A stretch of 42,069 bases of DNA from a virus. Below the pieces are notes generated by a model. It was not told the origin of the DNA and ran no database searches. It worked only from the letters and a program-made list of their open reading frames with translations. Made by a program: the position numbers and the translations under genes. Location: IMG/VR virus record IMGVR_UViG_3300025312_000300, positions 1-42,069 of that record; one strand, given 5' to 3'. This document shows, piece after piece, positions 39,314-42,069 of the stretch (its first letter is position 1; the number at the start of each line of letters is the position of its first letter).

Positions 39314-39678
39314 CGACCACCAAACTTATTGTAATGAACTTTTATATCTTCTATTTTTTTTGTTAATTTTCTAAATGTAATTGTATTTCTAAGAAGAAAA
39401 TAAAAAGTTATACTGCCATGAAGCCGCAATAGAGAAGACCAATTAGTGAAAAACAATGGGTCAACTATGAGATGAAAATCAATTAAATTTATGTTATCTA
39501 TATATAACAGCAAATAAAAAATAATCAAATGCAAACCATATAAAACAATATTGATAGCACGTTTCCAATTTTTAGGATCTAATTTATAAAGTTTATAAAA
39601 CTCAATCAAAATTAAAATCCCAAAAATAAAACTTGTAAATTGTATTACGTTAATATTTTCTATTATTGTGATCTCCAT
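39310..39678 (-). CDS. Three-helix membrane protein beside the lysin
   Basis: A 122-residue protein with hydrophobic segments near 12-28, 41-58 and 85-100 and a basic C-terminus (KLTKKIEDIKVHYNKF). A canonical holin-like location directly after the lysin, although a recognisable Dp-1-type holin is at 18.2 kb. GGAGG lies before the ATG. Its 5' portion is duplicated at 41756-41881. Confidence 0.65.
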   Translation of the reverse strand: MEITIIENINVIQFTSFIFGILILIEFYKLYKLDPKNWKRAINIVLYGLHLIIFYLLLYIDNINLIDFHLIVDPLFFTNWSSLLRLHGSITFYFLLRNTITFRKLTKKIEDIKVHYNKFGGR

Positions 39679-39845
39679 AGTACCTCCTTAAGATTATTTT
39701 GGTGCTTGTAAATACCAGTTATTCCAATTGAATAACTCTGTATTTAATTTTAAGATCTCGGTATTTAATTTTACGATCTCCGCCTTTAATTCTTCAGACT
39801 CATTATTAGGAAGATCGTTAACACCAAAAAAATCTAAAAGATTTT
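39567..39845. repeat. Direct repeat, copy 1 (internal)
   Basis: This 279-bp stretch covers the start of the three-helix gene and the C-terminal part of the lysin. It matches 41770-42069 with a few substitutions and a 21-bp in-frame expansion in the other copy. The two copies are about 2.2 kb apart and bracket the fibre gene and most of the lysin. Confidence 0.85.
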
Positions 39846-40506
39846 GATGATCACCATTAAAATATTCTTTACAAGTTTTTACAGGATCTACTCCAGGAGT
39901 TCCAAGGTCACCACCTTCGTATTGATGCAATTTATATCCTGGCCATTTCCACGGTAAAGCCGGTGCAACTGCGCCAGTATATTTGTACCAAGCCGCTATC
40001 CATAACCAGAAATCATACCATTCAGAAGTTTCATAAAGCCAATCTTGAATGTATAATTTTCGAGAATAGAGTCCAACGTTTGCACCAGTAGCTTGTTTTA
40101 TATCTTTGCACCATTTCATCACATTGTCATGACTAAATTTTTTAGATGGCGGAAATAATTTTTTCCAAGTTCCTGTACTTTGATCGAAGTAATCAATTTC
40201 TTCTACGTCATATGCAACAACCTTCGGTGTTATGGGAACACTGTTCCAAAGTTTCATAAAAGAATCGATTTGATATTGCGCAATCATGTTCGGTTGATTA
40301 AACCACCAAAATCCAAAAGGAATCTTATTATCAATACAAAGTTGATAGTGAAGACGGAAAAGTGGATCTTCCCAAATACCTTGACCCGCCCTTATCATAA
40401 CTGCCGAGACAGATTTCGCCAATAAAGGACCGTTTACATTACTAAACCATTTTCCTTTTCCATCAGTATAACCTTGTGCGAAGGAAAGATATACTACTTT
40501 TTCCAT
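39694..40506 (-). CDS. GH25 muramidase (endolysin)
   Basis: A 270-residue lysozyme-type endolysin. KVVAYDVEEIDYFD supplies the D100-x-E102 catalytic pair; GLYSRKLYIQDW and LHQYEGGDLGTPGVDP are later GH25 blocks. The usual DVSxxQG near the N-terminus reads YLSFAQG, so the first conserved Asp is missing. It should cleave the glycan chains of peptidoglycan at lysis. The C-terminus has heptad-like KLNTEIL repeats instead of a wall-binding domain. The MEKVVYL start has AAAGGATGG upstream. It is preceded by the fibre gene. Confidence 0.85.
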   Translation of the reverse strand: MEKVVYLSFAQGYTDGKGKWFSNVNGPLLAKSVSAVMIRAGQGIWEDPLFRLHYQLCIDNKIPFGFWWFNQPNMIAQYQIDSFMKLWNSVPITPKVVAYDVEEIDYFDQSTGTWKKLFPPSKKFSHDNVMKWCKDIKQATGANVGLYSRKLYIQDWLYETSEWYDFWLWIAAWYKYTGAVAPALPWKWPGYKLHQYEGGDLGTPGVDPVKTCKEYFNGDHQNLLDFFGVNDLPNNESEELKAEIVKLNTEILKLNTELFNWNNWYLQAPK

Positions 40507-40518
40507 GTTAACCATCCT

Positions 40519-41601
40519 TTAAATTTCGTATTGTCCACTTACTCTATAAATATCTCCATTAGTCCAGGTAAATGGAATTGTTGGCGAAAGATTGGCTGCA
40601 ACATTAGCATCGGCCGAAGACCAAAGAGCAGAAATACTAACAAGACCAGCTTGTAAATTTGTAAATCTAGTATATCTTCCTGTCACACTAGCATCGTATA
40701 GCATAAATGTTGCTATTGACGCTCCAGCATTAGATGAAACGGGTAGTGGTAAAGCCCAATAATAACTACCAGTTCCATATGTTGTAGTAGAACCCATTAT
40801 TAATTGTGAATTAAAAGCTAATAATCGACCATAAATATTGAATCTGCATAATGAAGTTCCATTTCCTAAATCTGGTTGAGTTCCAGAAGAACTCCATCCA
40901 TGAAGATAATTAAACCAATATGGAAATCCAACAGGATTTAAAAATTTAGAAAAACGAGGATTTGTAATCGCAGCATTAGCTACAGAATAATCAGATCCAC
41001 CGTATAATGTTAACTGAGCATCCGAAATATTTACTACATTAAAATATTTATTTGTAGTTTGGACAAATGTAATTCTATCCCCAATAGAATATATTGATGT
41101 TGCTCCTGATGGAACGTTAATTACAGTTGGACTAGAATACGTCCATGTAACTCCAGGATCTTCCCATCCATTTTTTGCACAATATAAACTATCGAAATAA
41201 CTTTTTAAACTTGATTTTATCGAAGAGAACTTTGTAGATTTTTTTACATAAGATTCTTCAGAATCTTCTAAAACAAGAACATCATTATTAACCAATAAAA
41301 TTTTAGCAGATAAACCATTAAACTGATTAGGTGTGTCGTCACGAAAAGTAGAATTTAAAGCCAATACTTGAGAAGAGGCCATATAACCATCAGCACTTAA
41401 TGTTGCTAATGGTAGTGATAAAGTTCTATCGGCACTTAAATCACCTCCACCATTTAAAGGAGAAGTCGTGTTTATAGTTCTCGTAGTTGGAACACCTCCA
41501 GCATCAGACAAAGTGTCAACAAGATCGACGTATTCAACTTCGCTAGGAACTTTCTTATTACTAAAGTAGCTTTTTAATGTAGTTAATGATACTATAGGCA
41601 T
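40519..41601 (-). CDS. Tail-fibre-like protein
   Basis: A 360-residue beta-rich protein. It opens with a short helix (LTTLKSYFSNKKVPSEVEYV) then RTINTTSPLNGGGDLSADRT, a motif shared by many phage fibre shafts, followed by SGDRITF-like strands, an internal domain and a C-terminal beta-sandwich (WALPLPVSSNAGASIATFML, FTWTNGDIYRVSGQYEI). I infer a receptor-binding or fibre-tip protein. GGTG lies before the ATG. It sits upstream of the lysin and is bracketed by direct repeats. Confidence 0.72.
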   Translation of the reverse strand: MPIVSLTTLKSYFSNKKVPSEVEYVDLVDTLSDAGGVPTTRTINTTSPLNGGGDLSADRTLSLPLATLSADGYMASSQVLALNSTFRDDTPNQFNGLSAKILLVNNDVLVLEDSEESYVKKSTKFSSIKSSLKSYFDSLYCAKNGWEDPGVTWTYSSPTVINVPSGATSIYSIGDRITFVQTTNKYFNVVNISDAQLTLYGGSDYSVANAAITNPRFSKFLNPVGFPYWFNYLHGWSSSGTQPDLGNGTSLCRFNIYGRLLAFNSQLIMGSTTTYGTGSYYWALPLPVSSNAGASIATFMLYDASVTGRYTRFTNLQAGLVSISALWSSADANVAANLSPTIPFTWTNGDIYRVSGQYEI

Positions 41602-41755
41602 ACTATCACCTTCCCTTTTAGAAGTTATAGAGTATTTTTGGAAGAGATACCAAGACTTTCTGAACCATTATCTGGCCTCTTGAAAGGAGAAATCGTTTGA
41701 TATCCGATTTTTATTGTGAAATTCCTGGTATCCCTTCTAAAAACACTCACCCAAT
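41602..41755. other. Non-coding gap upstream of the fibre gene
   Basis: A 154-bp gap holding the fibre gene SD, the possible promoter, and, on the plus strand, an isolated AAAGGAG followed by TTG and a 19-codon frame. I see no gene I can support. Confidence 0.5.
41624..41653 (-). promoter_or_regulatory. Possible promoter upstream of the fibre gene
   Basis: Minus strand TTGGTA, 18 bases, TATAAC, a fair sigma-70-type match ending about 22 bases before the fibre ATG. It would start the structural operon if the duplicated segment upstream is real. It does not match the TTCGCG class. Confidence 0.3.
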
Positions 41756-41881
41756 TTAACCCCCGGGGAAATTTTTAGGATCTAATTTATAAAGTTTATA
41801 AAACTCAATCAAAATTAAAATCCCAAAAATAAAACTTGTAAATTGTATTACGTTAATATTTTCTATTGTTGTGATCTCCAT
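41756..41881 (-). pseudogene. Truncated duplicate of the three-helix membrane gene
   Basis: The first 37 codons match the gene at 39310-39678 (one changed residue, I5 to T). The frame then leaves the repeat, adds FPGG and stops at 41756. The GGAGG site and start are kept. It lacks two of the three membrane segments, so it is a remnant or the edge of a rearrangement or assembly join. Confidence 0.7.
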
Positions 41882-42069
41882 AGTACCTCCTTAAGATTAT
41901 TTTGGTGCTTGTAAATACCAGTTATTCCAATTGAATAACTCTGTATTTAATTTTAAGATCTCTGTATTTAATTTTACGATCTCTGTATTTAATTTTACGA
42001 TCTCCGCCTTTAATTCTTCAGACTCATTATTAGGAAGATCGTTAACACCAAAAAAATCTAAAAGATTTT
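41770..42069. repeat. Direct repeat, copy 2 (contig end)
   Basis: This 300-bp stretch matches 39567-39845. The left junction follows CCCCGGGG; similarity begins at AATTTTTAGG. Differences are the 21-bp expansion and isolated substitutions. The repeat runs to the end of the window. Confidence 0.85.
41897..42069 (-). CDS. Partial duplicate of the GH25 lysin (C-terminus)
   Basis: The last 56 codons plus stop of a second lysin gene that runs off the window end. It equals the C-terminal end of the lysin at 39694-40506 but has one extra seven-residue KLNTEIV-type repeat unit, from a 21-bp in-frame expansion. It may be a real second gene or a strain variant. Confidence 0.7.
   Translation of the reverse strand, partial: NLLDFFGVNDLPNNESEELKAEIVKLNTEIVKLNTEILKLNTELFNWNNWYLQAPK

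Noticed and set aside
41690-41757. A plus-strand AAAGGAG followed by a TTG and 19 codons
   Set aside because: Too short, no ATG and no neighbours on that strand; probably chance or part of a rearranged junction.
1-42069. Alternative genetic code (recoded stop)
   Set aside because: TAA, TGA and TAG all end genes at sensible places with tight overlaps; no gene requires read-through.
1-42069. tRNA genes or a CRISPR array
   Set aside because: No cloverleaf with TTCNA-type arm and no regularly spaced identical repeats were seen; the periodic A-tracts are too short and close for CRISPR.
41770-42069. Terminal redundancy of a complete genome
   Set aside because: The end segment matches 39.57-39.85 kb, not the first bases of the window, so it is not a direct terminal repeat.

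Overview
The window is one nearly complete genome, or genome-length contig, of a tailed dsDNA phage (Caudoviricetes, siphovirus-like long non-contractile tail). Every gene I can support is on the minus strand, so transcription runs from high to low coordinates. The DNA is AT-rich, starts are mostly ATG, and almost every gene has a strong AAAGGAG-type Shine-Dalgarno (SD) site. That and the protein families (fused capsid protease/capsid, Dp-1-type holin, GH25 lysin, DUF6353 proteins, YonO-like RNA polymerase) point to a Bacillota-like host. I cannot name the host. I see no integrase, repressor, tRNA or CRISPR array.

Layout in transcription order. 42069-38882: a truncated duplicate of the lysis genes at the contig end, a tail-fibre-like protein, a GH25 muramidase and two small membrane proteins. 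38868-35404: a large mosaic adhesin with beta-solenoid-like repeats, two small virion-type proteins and a putative small terminase. 35411-26051: HNH nuclease, head-tail adaptor, two proteins sharing an N-terminal HFGVLGMRWG motif, large terminase, portal, protease-capsid fusion, connectors, major tail protein, tail chaperones and an HK97-gp10-like protein. 26054-17829: tape measure, distal tail, Gp37-like tail protein, lectin-tipped baseplate protein, an internally duplicated holin and a small membrane protein, closed by a clear terminator at about 17.8 kb.

17.6-9.8 kb is an accessory block of about twenty small, mostly unrecognised genes. About half encode predicted membrane proteins, including two DUF6353 paralogues. 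Five sites share one promoter-like architecture (TTCGCG-N14-TATAAT with an invariant AC in the spacer). Four lie in or beside this block and the fifth precedes the nuclease/RNA polymerase operon. Two of them run into long leader hairpins.

9.77-9.42 kb is a non-coding replication-origin candidate: a TA-repeat, about nine A/T tracts phased every 10-11 bp (intrinsically bent DNA), and iteron-like TGTCACAAA repeats. It lies directly upstream of a 1254-residue fusion of SF3 helicase, primase-like and family-B-like DNA polymerase domains. A single-strand-binding-like protein and an SF2 helicase follow. The last operon (3.9-0.04 kb) encodes two PD-(D/E)XK nucleases, a single-subunit YonO-like RNA polymerase with the DFDGD catalytic motif, and a small conserved phage protein.

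Most interesting are the bent-DNA origin, the helicase-primase-polymerase fusion that keeps an internal ribosome site at a domain junction (also seen in the protease-capsid fusion), the unusual promoter family alongside a phage RNA polymerase, and the 279/300-bp direct repeat bracketing the fibre and lysin genes.
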